Assembly (NCBI GenBank): GCA_003537575.1
Contig: DPRS01000051.1
Location: forward strand, 1 to 64,000
From: Oxalobacteraceae bacterium
GTDB lineage: Bacteria > Pseudomonadota > Gammaproteobacteria > Burkholderiales > Burkholderiaceae_D
DNA: 64,000 bases
Reading direction: 5' to 3'
Positions 53,709 to 62,428 of this stretch are shown in pieces (position 1 is the stretch's first letter; the number at the start of each line of letters is the position of its first letter). The translations under genes were made by a program, and so were the position numbers. The notes under the pieces were generated by a model. It was not told the origin of the DNA. It made no database searches and saw only the letters and a list, made by a program, of their open reading frames with translations.

Positions 53709-54803
53709 ATGCGCAAAGTGACGGTCTGGATCCATCGTTATCTCGGACTGGCACTGGGCAGCCTGCTGCTGATCAGCGGGCTCACCGGCGCCGTGATCGT
53801 CTTTAACAAGACCATCGATGCCTGGCTGAATCCCTCGCTGATACAGGTTTCACCCAGTGAAAACCGCGCTTCTCTCGACCAGATCCTGAACGACATCCGG
53901 CAAACCATGCCGGACGAACGCGCCAGCGCTGTCTTCATTCCCGATTCCCCGGAACGCGCGCTTGAAATATGGTTCCGGCAAAGCGAACTGCGCGCATACG
54001 TCGATCCTTACAGCGGAGCCATTCTCGGCGCGCGGCACACGACGGATTTCCTGACCGGATTTCTGGTGGATCTTCATATGCATTTGCTGTCCGGGGAAAC
54101 CGGCGAGCAAATCATGGGCTGGTCCGGGATAGGGGCAATCCTTCTTTCCCTGCTTGGTCTGTATCTATGGTGGCCCAAAGCCGGGCGCTGGAAACAAGCC
54201 CTGGCGATCAAATGGCAAGCTGCGCCGGTGCGCGTCTGGCTGGATATTCACAAACTTGCCGGCGCCGTGATCTGCGCCTTCCTGATTCTTACCGCTGCCA
54301 CAGGCGCCTCGCTGGCCCTGTACGACATCATTACCGAACCGGCCCTGATTGCACTCACCGGCGAAGGCACGCGCAAGAAACCGCCCGTCTCGCGCAAAAC
54401 AGGCTTGGGCGCCGCGCCAGTTTCTCCGATGCTTGCGCACGCAGCTTCGCTGTTTCCGGATGGCCGCATCACGCGCATATCTCTACCGATGAAACCCGAT
54501 GCGGCTGTCATGGTGCGCATGCGGCTCGACGGTGAAATTCACCAGTTTGGCCGTACGTTTGTCTGGTTCGACCAGTACGATGGTTCCGTGCTGCGAGTCG
54601 ACAACGCATTGCAAGCCAACCGGGCGACACGCATTCAGAGCTGGCTCTATCCCTTGCATACCGGCGTCTATGGCGGCACCGCAACCCGCTGGCTTCAAGT
54701 GCTGGTGGGACTTTCCCTATCTTTGCTTACCCTATCAGGGGCCTGGCTCTGGTGGAAAGGCCACGTGGCGCGCCGGATCGCGGCCGGACGGCGGAAACCC
54801 TAG
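53709..54803 (+). CDS. PepSY-associated TM protein (FoxB/PiuB-like)
   Basis: This 364-residue inner-membrane protein has a PepSY_TM architecture: a first helix at about 10-35 (GLALGSLLLISGLTGAVIVF), a periplasmic part, paired helices with LLGLYLWWPKAGRWKQAL and HKLAGAVICAFLILTAATGASLAL, and a last helix SLLTLSGAWLWWKG. Conserved histidines may bind heme. Such proteins next to siderophore receptors are thought to reduce ferric siderophores at the inner membrane. The ribosome binding site is TTGAGGAAAA. It is probably cotranscribed with the receptor. Confidence 0.9.
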   Translation: MRKVTVWIHRYLGLALGSLLLISGLTGAVIVFNKTIDAWLNPSLIQVSPSENRASLDQILNDIRQTMPDERASAVFIPDSPERALEIWFRQSELRAYVDPYSGAILGARHTTDFLTGFLVDLHMHLLSGETGEQIMGWSGIGAILLSLLGLYLWWPKAGRWKQALAIKWQAAPVRVWLDIHKLAGAVICAFLILTAATGASLALYDIITEPALIALTGEGTRKKPPVSRKTGLGAAPVSPMLAHAASLFPDGRITRISLPMKPDAAVMVRMRLDGEIHQFGRTFVWFDQYDGSVLRVDNALQANRATRIQSWLYPLHTGVYGGTATRWLQVLVGLSLSLLTLSGAWLWWKGHVARRIAAGRRKP

Positions 54804-54950
54804 CGGCTTCCGACGCCCGCCTGTTCCAGCGGCGGGATGCCGACCTGGCAGCTGGCATCCCGTGCCCACGCCCACGCCTGTGGCTGTACCCATACCAGGC
54901 TTGCCAATTGCAGCAGGTATGCTGGCCGCGTCACTGCGGCAATTCCTGCT

Positions 54951-54959
54951 TGGTATAAT
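54951..54959 (+). promoter_or_regulatory. Extended -10 promoter element
   Basis: A perfect TATAAT (54954-54959) is preceded by TGG (an extended -10). No good -35 is visible. It points at the gene starting at 55101 and lies in a ~297-bp gap (54804-55100) that otherwise shows nothing. Confidence 0.55.
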
Positions 54960-55100
54960 CAGCGCTTTTCCATCTTCCCTGCCGCCTCGTGAAGCGGGTT
55001 GCCGCGGTTGTTGCAACCATGCGCACTGATATTCCAGGCCGCTCCTCCGTTTCCCGGCAAGCTGGCAAACGGCGAAAATTGTTGTGTAATTTTTATTTCC

Positions 55101-55940
55101 ATGCTCATCAAGCGTAAATCCATCGAAGCCCAGGCCAATCGCAAGGAAGGCCCGGACGGCAAAGCTGCCGGCGCCGCTCATGCCACTAAAGCCACCAAAA
55201 CCGCCCCCCGCAAACCGAAGTTCGCTCCCGTGACCCTGTCGGAACAGGATGGCGTGCGCTTCCTGCACTTCGGCACGGAGTGGGTGCAAGGCGCCATGCG
55301 CATCAGGAAGCCTGACTGGCTAGAACTCGAATATGCCCAGCAGTTGATGGCCTGGATGCTGTTCATCGACCAGCCGCGCCACATCGTGCAGCTCGGCCTC
55401 GGCACCGGCGCCCTCACCAAGTTCTGCTACCGCCAGTTCCCGGATGCGCAAGTCACCGCGGTCGAACTGAATCCGTCGGTGGTTGCCATCTGCCAGTCGA
55501 TGTTCAAGCTGCCGCCGAATGACGAGCGGCTCTCGGTCATCGAAATGGATGCGCTGGATTACATTACCGACCCGGCCATTGCCGGCACCATCGATGCCCT
55601 GCAGGTGGACCTGTACGACGCCACCGCGCGCGGCCCCGTGCTCGACACCCCGGAGTTTTACCAGGCCTGCGCCGCCAGCCTGGCCGAGGATGGCATCATG
55701 ACGGTGAACCTGTTCGGCGACCATCCCAGCTACGCCAAGAATCTGAAAGCCATGCGCTTCGCCTTCGACAGCGTGCTGTGCCTGCCGGAAGTCCATGAGG
55801 GCAATGTGATCGCGCTGGCATTCAAGCGCGCGCCCGCCCTGGACTTCGCCTGGCTGCATGAACGCGCGGCGGAAATAAAGGAAACCACCAAGCTGCCGGC
55901 CAAGTCCTGGGTCAACGGCCTGCGCGCTGGTGCAAGGTGA
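55101..55940 (+). CDS. Spermidine synthase-like (Rossmann methyltransferase fold) protein
   Basis: This 279-residue protein has a basic, Lys/Ala-rich N-terminal ~50 residues and then a spermidine synthase-like core: IVQLGLGTGALTKFCYRQFP (nucleotide motif), VTAVELNPSVVAICQSMF, and VDLYDATARGPVLDTPEFYQ. True spermidine synthases usually show a D-x-T/S-D-P motif at that last site; here it reads DLYDATA, so polyamine synthesis is doubtful. It is often annotated as a spermine/spermidine synthase in related genomes. The ATG at 55101 lacks a good ribosome binding site; a TTG 34 codons upstream is open but unlikely. Confidence 0.78.
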   Translation: MLIKRKSIEAQANRKEGPDGKAAGAAHATKATKTAPRKPKFAPVTLSEQDGVRFLHFGTEWVQGAMRIRKPDWLELEYAQQLMAWMLFIDQPRHIVQLGLGTGALTKFCYRQFPDAQVTAVELNPSVVAICQSMFKLPPNDERLSVIEMDALDYITDPAIAGTIDALQVDLYDATARGPVLDTPEFYQACAASLAEDGIMTVNLFGDHPSYAKNLKAMRFAFDSVLCLPEVHEGNVIALAFKRAPALDFAWLHERAAEIKETTKLPAKSWVNGLRAGAR

Positions 55941-56043
55941 CGACAGTGCTGCCGGCGCGCTTTGCCAAGCCGGCACGCAGCTGTTACGCTAGGCGCATGG
56001 CCTGCCGCATGGGTGGCGCCGTCCATTCACCAAGCTTGGCAAG

Positions 56044-57828
56044 ATGATCAAAGAAGCGCACAAACCCCTGGACTTGAAACAACTATTCAGCTGGCTGCTG
56101 GAAGACGGCATCGTCGACAAGGCCGACGCCAAGGCCAGCTACACACAGGCGCTGGGCATCCTCAACAACTCGCCGGCGGGCATGCATCCGCTGACCGCGC
56201 TGGCGCAAAGCAAGCTGAAATCGGCGCGGCCGCCGCACCGGCTGCTGACGCTGGACATGCTGAGCGAATGGATGGCCGGAAGACTCAATCTGCCCTTCCT
56301 GCGCATCGACCCCCTGAAAATCGATTTCACCAAGGTCGCCGACGTCATGTCGGCCAACTATGCGACGCGCTTCAACATCCTGCCGGTGGAGCTCTCCGCC
56401 ACCGAGCTGACCATCGCCAGCGCCACCCCATCCATGGCGGACTGGCAGGCGGAAATCGAGAAAGTCACGCGCCGCAAGGTGCGGCTGGTGATCGCCAATC
56501 CGCTCGACATCGCGCAATACATCGCGCAATTCTTCGCGCTGGCCAAGTCGATCAAGGGCGCCCACAAGTCCAGCGGGCAAGATGCGGCGCTACGCAACAA
56601 TTTCGAGCAACTGGTCGAAATGGGCGCCGCCAACAAGCACATGGACGCCAACGACCAGCACATCATCAACATCGTTGACTGGCTGTGGCAATACGCGTTC
56701 GACCAGCGCGCCTCGGACATCCACCTGGAACCGAAGCGCGATTTTTCCGTGATCCGTTTCCGCATCGACGGCATCCTGCACCAGGTCTACCAGGTGCCGG
56801 CGACGGTGATGATCGCCATGACCGCTCGTATCAAGCTGCTGGGAAGGATGGACGTGATCGAAAAGCGCCGCCCCCTGGATGGCCGCATCAAGACCAAGAC
56901 CCCGCGCGGACAGGAAATCGAGCTGCGCCTGTCCACCCTGCCCACCGCCTTCGGCGAAAAGCTGGTCATGCGCATTTTCGACCCGGAAGTGGTGGTCAAG
57001 ACGCTGCCGGAACTGGGCTTTCCGCCGGAAGAAGCGCGACGCTGGGACGATCTCACTAAACGGCCGCACGGCATCATCCTGGTGACCGGGCCGACCGGTT
57101 CCGGCAAGACTACCACGCTGTACACCACCCTGAAGGCGATGGCGACTTCCGAAGTCAACGTCTGCACGGTGGAAGATCCGATCGAAATGGTCGAGGCCTC
57201 TTTCAACCAGATGCAGGTTCAGCACGGCATCGACCTGTCGTTTGCCGACGGCGTGCGGGCGCTGATGCGCCAGGACCCGGACATCGTCATGATCGGCGAA
57301 ATCCGCGACCTTGAAACCGCGGAAATGGCGATCCAGGCGGCGCTGACCGGTCACCTGGTGCTGTCCACCCTGCATACCAACGACGCGCCGTCGGCAGTGA
57401 TGCGGCTGCTCGAGCTGGGGGTGCCCTACTATCTGCTGGAAGCCACGCTGATCGGCATCATGGCGCAGCGACTGGTGCGCACCCTGTGCCCGCATTGCAA
57501 GTCGCCTGACGGCAGCATCTCCGAAGATATCTGGACCAACCTGACGGCAGGCTGGGACATGCCCAAGCCGGCCACGGTCTACCGCGCGGTCGGCTGCCCG
57601 GAATGCCGCCAGACCGGCTTCAAGGGGCGCACCGGCCTGTATGAATTGCTGACGGTAAGCCAGAAGTTTTCCAGCATGATCAAGGAAGAAACGGATATCC
57701 ATGCCCTGCGCCGGCAAAGCATCACGGATGGCATGAAGCCCTTGCACATCGCCGGCGCCCTGAAAATCCTCGAAGGCGCGACGAACGTGGATGAAGTGCT
57801 GAAGGTGACGGCATCGCTGACAAATTGA
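56044..57828 (+). CDS. GspE/PulE/PilB-type secretion ATPase (orphan)
   Basis: This 594-residue ATPase is of the type II secretion / type IV pilus family. The N-terminal MshEN-like domain spans about 60-170; the catalytic part has ASDIHLEPKRD, Walker A GPTGSGKTTTLY, the Asp box TVEDPIEM, Walker B IVMIGEIRDLETAEMA and the His box LTGHLVLSTLHTND. The zinc motif is CPHC...CPEC near the C-terminus. The family is usually encoded with gsp or pil genes, but none is visible in the window, so its machine must be encoded elsewhere. Confidence 0.92.
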   Translation: MIKEAHKPLDLKQLFSWLLEDGIVDKADAKASYTQALGILNNSPAGMHPLTALAQSKLKSARPPHRLLTLDMLSEWMAGRLNLPFLRIDPLKIDFTKVADVMSANYATRFNILPVELSATELTIASATPSMADWQAEIEKVTRRKVRLVIANPLDIAQYIAQFFALAKSIKGAHKSSGQDAALRNNFEQLVEMGAANKHMDANDQHIINIVDWLWQYAFDQRASDIHLEPKRDFSVIRFRIDGILHQVYQVPATVMIAMTARIKLLGRMDVIEKRRPLDGRIKTKTPRGQEIELRLSTLPTAFGEKLVMRIFDPEVVVKTLPELGFPPEEARRWDDLTKRPHGIILVTGPTGSGKTTTLYTTLKAMATSEVNVCTVEDPIEMVEASFNQMQVQHGIDLSFADGVRALMRQDPDIVMIGEIRDLETAEMAIQAALTGHLVLSTLHTNDAPSAVMRLLELGVPYYLLEATLIGIMAQRLVRTLCPHCKSPDGSISEDIWTNLTAGWDMPKPATVYRAVGCPECRQTGFKGRTGLYELLTVSQKFSSMIKEETDIHALRRQSITDGMKPLHIAGALKILEGATNVDEVLKVTASLTN

Positions 57829-57844
57829 TCCGCCCAAATAAAAA

Positions 57845-57872
57845 CCCCGATCCTGCTTGAACAGGATCGGGG
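57845..57872 (-). terminator. Terminator of the PEP-CTERM protein gene
   Basis: Perfect 11-bp stem CCCCGATCCTG / CAGGATCGGGG with a 6-nt loop. The T-run follows on the minus strand only, so it ends the leftward gene; the hairpin may also slow the rightward ATPase transcript. Confidence 0.85.
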
Positions 57873-57895
57873 CGGGATGCAGTCAACCCAGTGAA

Positions 57896-58798
57896 TCAGG
57901 CTTGCTTGCGCTTGCGGCTGGCGGCAAGGCCAGCCAGACCGACGCCGAGCAGCAGCAGCGAAACCGGTTCCGGCACATCGACCGGCGGCACATCCACGCG
58001 GTCCAGGCTTCCGCCCATCACATAGGAATAGTTCAAAGACACGTTAGAACCGGCGCCCAGGTTGCCGATATCGAATGCCAGGCCGATTGTATAGTCGCCA
58101 TTGCCACTGTTGTTACCAGCCAGATAATAATCCGGATTCTCGCTCCAGCCTGAAGACACGCCGGTGTTATGAGTAATCGAAGAATTCGAATACAAGCCCA
58201 GCGGCAAACCGGTTTGCGTGCCGACCGAATGCACCCAGTCGTTCGCGGCCAGGGTGCCGGTTCCGCGGCCGTTCACGGTGCTGAAGCTGCCGAAGGTATT
58301 GACATCGGGATCCGGATCAATTGCGCGCAAGAACTTCAGCGCGGTCAGATCGGTCAAGGCTGTGATAACCGTGGAGATATCGACGCGCTGGGTCGTCGCA
58401 TTGAAGGAATAGTCATGGACGATATTGAACAGGCCGCCGTAGCTGCCGGAGGCGATCACATGCTGCAGGCCGCCTGCCACGCTCAGATTGTTGATCGTGA
58501 AAGCGCCCAGTTGTGCGGTACCGGTATTATTGTTGGTACGCAGGCCGGATTGGGTAGAAGACACGGCGAACATTTCCCACGGCGTACCCGGTGTCAGATA
58601 GTCGTTGACGCCAAAATTCTTGGTGCCGGTCGGATCGTACAGAAGGCCCGGGGTCGTGCTGCCGCCGAAGCCCAGAGTGCCGCGGTCATTGATGGCTGTC
58701 TTGACGTAATTACCTTCCATAACAACAGAAGCTGCCATGGCCGAGCTGCTTACGCCCACAATGATTGCACCTGCAAAAGCAAGGAGTGTTTTTTTCAT
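57896..58798 (-). CDS. PEP-CTERM sorting domain protein
   Basis: This 300-residue exported protein has a signal peptide (MKKTLLAFAGAIIVGVSSSAMA), a Gly/Ser/Thr/Asn-rich beta-type middle, and a C-terminal sorting signal: VPEPVSLLLLGVGLAGLAAS followed by RKRKQA. This tripartite signal (PEP motif, membrane segment, basic tail) is the substrate tag of exosortase/EpsH systems that act on extracellular-matrix and envelope proteins. No exosortase is in the window. It is monocistronic with its own terminator. The function of the body is unknown. Confidence 0.9.
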   Translation of the reverse strand: MKKTLLAFAGAIIVGVSSSAMAASVVMEGNYVKTAINDRGTLGFGGSTTPGLLYDPTGTKNFGVNDYLTPGTPWEMFAVSSTQSGLRTNNNTGTAQLGAFTINNLSVAGGLQHVIASGSYGGLFNIVHDYSFNATTQRVDISTVITALTDLTALKFLRAIDPDPDVNTFGSFSTVNGRGTGTLAANDWVHSVGTQTGLPLGLYSNSSITHNTGVSSGWSENPDYYLAGNNSGNGDYTIGLAFDIGNLGAGSNVSLNYSYVMGGSLDRVDVPPVDVPEPVSLLLLGVGLAGLAASRKRKQA

Positions 58799-59013
58799 TT
58801 TTAACCTTCAAGGGAAGATAGATTAGTATTGGAACTTAACGATTCCGCAACATTTTCAGCAAATAACATGCCACTGTTAAATTTTGTTTAATTTTCAATG
58901 ACTTGCAGAAAAATTAATTTTCCTTGATGGTTTATTGTAAATTTCTTCGACAGATGGATGGATCTGCAGCGCCGATGCACAGCCAGCATCAGCAGCCAGG
59001 CAAAGAACTTGAT

Positions 59014-59931
59014 TCAGTCATTTTTCATTTGCCGAAGCGCCTGCAGAACCTCGGGATAGCGCAGGCGCACATCGAGTTCTGTCTTCATTCGCAGATTCAC
59101 CAGGCGGCGCGACTCGCGCATGAACGACCATAGCACCGGCGACACCATCCGCTGCAATTCCTCGCGCGGCAAGCGAGGCGGACGCGGCAGCTCAAAACGG
59201 TCAGCCACCGCATCGAAGTACTCCCCCATTTTCATGTCGGAGTCATCAACGGTATTGTAGGCACGGCACGGCCGTGCCCTGAACAAGGCCAGGGCGATAA
59301 TGTTCGCCAGATCATCGGCATGGATATGATTGGTATGGACATCATCCTGCGGCAGCAAGGCAGGGATGTTTTTTTTCAGCCGATCCAGCGGCAGGCGATT
59401 ATCGGCGTAGATCCCCGGAACGCGCAATATCGCCAGGCGCGAGCCGGAACGCCGGGCCCAGCCGCGCAGGACGGTTTCGGCATCCACCCGGCGCCGCGCG
59501 CGGGCGTTTTGCGGCCGGACCGGGCGCATCTCATCCACCCACTCCCCCCCGCAATCGCCATACACGCCTGTCGTGCTGACATAAACGAGAGTCGCGCGGT
59601 CGGGTAGAATGGCGGTCAGATTGCGGGTTCGCCAATCTTTTTCGCCTTCCGCCTGCGGCGGCGCCAGGTGCACGATCCACGGCGCCAGGCGGGCCAGACG
59701 GACCAGGCTGTGCGGGTTATCGAGGTCGGCAACCAGCGGCACCGCGCCGGCGGCGCGCAATTCCTCGCGTCGCGCCGGCTGGCTGGTGACGGCGAACACG
59801 CGGAAGCGCTGCCGCAGCAGCGGCACCAGGCGCATGCCGACGTCGCCGCAGCCGATCACGAGCAGGCGCGGCTTGCCGAATACATGCGCGCCATGGCGCG
59901 CGAATCGATCCACCGGATTTTTATTTTTCAT
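59014..59931 (-). CDS. NAD-dependent epimerase/dehydratase-like SDR protein
   Basis: This 305-residue extended-SDR protein has the dinucleotide motif LLVIGCGDVGMRLVPLL at about 22-38. LVYVSTTGVYGDCGG has the Ser/Thr and Tyr (Y-x3-K position not conserved), and HTNHIHADDLANIIALALF is the usual late motif of YeeZ-like proteins. Enzyme activity is unknown. Its ATG (59931) and that of the divergent ferredoxin reductase (59944) are only 12 bp apart. Confidence 0.85.
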   Translation of the reverse strand: MKNKNPVDRFARHGAHVFGKPRLLVIGCGDVGMRLVPLLRQRFRVFAVTSQPARREELRAAGAVPLVADLDNPHSLVRLARLAPWIVHLAPPQAEGEKDWRTRNLTAILPDRATLVYVSTTGVYGDCGGEWVDEMRPVRPQNARARRRVDAETVLRGWARRSGSRLAILRVPGIYADNRLPLDRLKKNIPALLPQDDVHTNHIHADDLANIIALALFRARPCRAYNTVDDSDMKMGEYFDAVADRFELPRPPRLPREELQRMVSPVLWSFMRESRRLVNLRMKTELDVRLRYPEVLQALRQMKND

Positions 59932-59943
59932 TTGCGGAATTGT

Positions 59944-60972
59944 ATGACTTTCCAAGTAACTGTACAGCCGAGCGGTCGGCAATTTTCCTGTGACGAAGGC
60001 GAAACCGTGCTGGCCGCGGCCATTCGCGCCGGCGTCGGCCTGCCTTATGGCTGCAAGAACGGCGCCTGCGGCAGCTGCAAGGGCAAGGTGCTGGAGGGCG
60101 CCGTTACTCATGGCAAGCACCAGGAAAAGACACTGACGCCGGCCGAGGAAGAGCAAGGCCAGTCGCTGTTTTGCTGCGCCACACCGCAGTCCGACCTCGT
60201 GATCGAGGCGCGCGAAGTGCTCGGCGCAGGCGAATTCCCGATCAAGAAACTGCCTAGCCGCGTGGCGAAACTGGAAAAGCTTTCCGCCGACGTCATGCTG
60301 GTGGCGCTGCAATTGCCGGCCGCGGAACGCCTGCAATACCGCGCCGGCCAGTACATCGAATTCCTGCTCAAGGATGGCAAGCGCCGCAGCTACAGCATGG
60401 CCAACGCGCCGCACCTGGACGAGCACATCACCCTGCACATCCGCCACATGCCGGGCGGGCTGTTTTCCGACCACGTGTTCAACACCATGAAGGAGCGCGA
60501 CATCCTGCGCTTCGAGGGGCCGTTGGGCACCTTCTTCCTGCGCGAGGAATCCGACAAGCCAATCGTGCTGCTGGCATCCGGCACCGGCTTTGCGCCGATC
60601 AAGGCGCTCATCGAGCATGCCGCCCACCAGAAGACTGCGCGGCCGATGACGCTGTACTGGGGCGGCCGCCGTCCGCAAGATCTGTACATGCATGCGCTGT
60701 GCGAGGAATGGACCCGTACCCTGCCGAACTTCCGCTACGTGCCGGTGGTGTCCGACGCCTTGCCGGAAGACGGCTGGAGCGGCCGCACCGGCTTCGTCCA
60801 TCAGGCTGTCATGCAGGATTTGTCCGATTTGTCCGCTTACCAGGTGTATGCCTGCGGCGCTCCGGTGGTGGTCGACTCGGCCCAGCGCGACTTCATCGCG
60901 CAATGCGGTTTGCCGGAGGATGAGTTCTACGCCGACTCCTTTACCTCCGAAGCGGACCTGGCCAAGGGATGA
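59944..60972 (+). CDS. Ferredoxin-type reductase (AscD/CDP-6-deoxy-glucoseen reductase-like)
   Basis: This 342-residue electron-transfer protein has an N-terminal plant-type [2Fe-2S] domain (PYGCKNGACGSCKGKVLEG with C-x4-C-x2-C and a later Cys in SLFCCATP), an FAD domain with RSYSMANAPH, and an NAD domain with LLASGTGFAPIKALIEHA. It is usually named CDP-6-deoxy-delta-3,4-glucoseen reductase in this group, but no deoxysugar genes are near, so it is better read as a generic NAD(P)H:acceptor flavoreductase. The start has no clear Shine-Dalgarno sequence. Confidence 0.9.
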   Translation: MTFQVTVQPSGRQFSCDEGETVLAAAIRAGVGLPYGCKNGACGSCKGKVLEGAVTHGKHQEKTLTPAEEEQGQSLFCCATPQSDLVIEAREVLGAGEFPIKKLPSRVAKLEKLSADVMLVALQLPAAERLQYRAGQYIEFLLKDGKRRSYSMANAPHLDEHITLHIRHMPGGLFSDHVFNTMKERDILRFEGPLGTFFLREESDKPIVLLASGTGFAPIKALIEHAAHQKTARPMTLYWGGRRPQDLYMHALCEEWTRTLPNFRYVPVVSDALPEDGWSGRTGFVHQAVMQDLSDLSAYQVYACGAPVVVDSAQRDFIAQCGLPEDEFYADSFTSEADLAKG

Positions 60973-61021
60973 ACTGCGAAGTTTTTTGACGCCCTGAGCG
61001 AATCGGCTTAATATTCAAGCT

Positions 61022-61090
61022 ATGAACGCCAACGCCAAATTTTTGCGACGCCGCATTCCGCTGCCCGAAGCCCGGATGCCCTGCGCGTAA
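61022..61090 (+). CDS. Possible 22-codon small ORF
   Basis: A short frame (MNANAKFLRRRIPLPEARMPCA) lies between the reductase gene and the terminator at 61110. It is basic and lacks a convincing ribosome binding site. Listed only as a candidate. Confidence 0.15.
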   Translation: MNANAKFLRRRIPLPEARMPCA

Positions 61091-61109
61091 GTGTTTGTCG
61101 ATCGCTGAA

Positions 61110-61137
61110 GCCACAGGACCATCCTGTGGCTTTTTTT
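61110..61137 (+). terminator. Factor-independent terminator
   Basis: Perfect 9-bp stem GCCACAGGA / TCCTGTGGC, 3-nt loop, seven T. It separates the reductase gene from the argD-like gene. Confidence 0.92.
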
Positions 61138-61190
61138 ATTATTGAATTAGACGTTTTTTATTTTCACCAAGCCCACTTGAGGAACCCCAA

Positions 61191-62393
61191 ATGGAATTCA
61201 GCCAGTACGATATCAACGCCCTGATGTATGTCACCAATCGCCCGGAACTTGTCTTTACCGAGGGACAAGGCATGTGGCTGACGGACCATCAAGGCAAGCG
61301 ATATCTTGACTACCTGCAAGGCTGGGCGGTGAATTGCCTGGGGCACTCGCCGCAATGCATCCAGGATGCCTTGGTGGCCCAGTCGAAAAAGCTGATCAAC
61401 CCCTCCCCGGCTTTCTATAACGAGCCGATGGTGGAACTGGCATCGCTGCTGACGAAAAATTCCTGCTTCGACCGCGTCTTCTTCGCCAACAGCGGCGCCG
61501 AAGCCAACGAGGGCGCGATCAAGCTGGCGCGCAAGTGGGGCAAGCTCAACAAGAATGCCCAGGGCGAAAACCGCTACGAGATCATCACCTTCAAGCACAG
61601 CTTCCATGGCCGCACCCTGGGCACCATGTCGGCCAGCGGCAAGCCGGGCTGGGACAGCATTTATGCGCCGCAGGTGCCGGGTTTCCCCAAGGCCGACCTG
61701 AACGACCTCGCCAGCGTCGAAAAGCTGATCAACGAACATACCGTGGCAGTCATGCTGGAGCCGGTACAGGGCGAAGGCGGCGTCATTCCGGCCACGCGCG
61801 AATTCATGCAAGGCTTGCGCGAGCTGACCCAGCGCCACAATGTCTTGCTCATCGTCGATGAAGTGCAGACCGGCATGGGCCGCACCGGTGAATTGTTCGG
61901 CTACCAGCTCTCCAACATTGTCCCGGACATCATGACCCTGGGCAAAGGCATCGGCGGCGGCGTGCCGCTGGCAGCACTGCTCTGCCGCGAGGAAATCGCC
62001 TGCTTCGAAGCCGGCGACCAGGGCGGCACCTATAACGGCAACCCGCTGATGACCGCAGTCGGCGTTGCCGTCCTCAAGGCTTTGCTGGAACCGGGCTTCA
62101 TGGAATCGGTGCGCGAGAAAGGCGCTTATCTGAGCAGCGGCCTGAAAAACCTCTCCGCCAAGCATGGCCTGGGCGCCGAGCGCGGCGAAGGCTTGCTGCG
62201 CGCGCTGGACCTGGGCGATGAAATCGGTCCGAAGATCGTCGACATGGCGCGCGAGATGGGCCCAGTGGGCCTGCTGCTGAATTCGCCGCGCCCCAACCTG
62301 TTGCGCTTCATGTCGGCGCTGAATGTCAGCAAAGAAGAAATCGACCAGATGCTGACCATGCTGTCGGAAATCATCACCCGCATCAAGGCTTGA
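61191..62393 (+). CDS. argD: Acetylornithine aminotransferase-like class III transaminase
   Basis: This 400-residue PLP enzyme has [20 protein letters not shown] (phosphate loop), [28 protein letters not shown] and the PLP lysine in [13 protein letters not shown]. It fits the ArgD/acetylornithine transaminase group used in arginine synthesis, but class III transaminases with other substrates look similar. The gene converges with mntH, with only 21 bp between stops. Confidence 0.85.
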   Translation: MEFSQYDINALMYVTNRPELVFTEGQGMWLTDHQGKRYLDYLQGWAVNCLGHSPQCIQDALVAQSKKLINPSPAFYNEPMVELASLLTKNSCFDRVFFANSGAEANEGAIKLARKWGKLNKNAQGENRYEIITFKHSFHGRTLGTMSASGKPGWDSIYAPQVPGFPKADLNDLASVEKLINEHTVAVMLEPVQGEGGVIPATREFMQGLRELTQRHNVLLIVDEVQTGMGRTGELFGYQLSNIVPDIMTLGKGIGGGVPLAALLCREEIACFEAGDQGGTYNGNPLMTAVGVAVLKALLEPGFMESVREKGAYLSSGLKNLSAKHGLGAERGEGLLRALDLGDEIGPKIVDMAREMGPVGLLLNSPRPNLLRFMSALNVSKEEIDQMLTMLSEIITRIKA

Positions 62394-62404
62394 GCAAAGC
62401 AACT

Positions 62405-62428
62405 CCCTGATGCGCTAGCGCGTCAGGG
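62405..62428. terminator. Hairpin between convergent genes
   Basis: CCCTGATGCGC / GCGCGTCAGGG forms an 11-bp stem with one mismatch and a 2-nt centre. It contains the mntH stop codon. There is no T-run, so it may act as a weak shared terminator or an RNA-stabilising hairpin. Confidence 0.4.
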
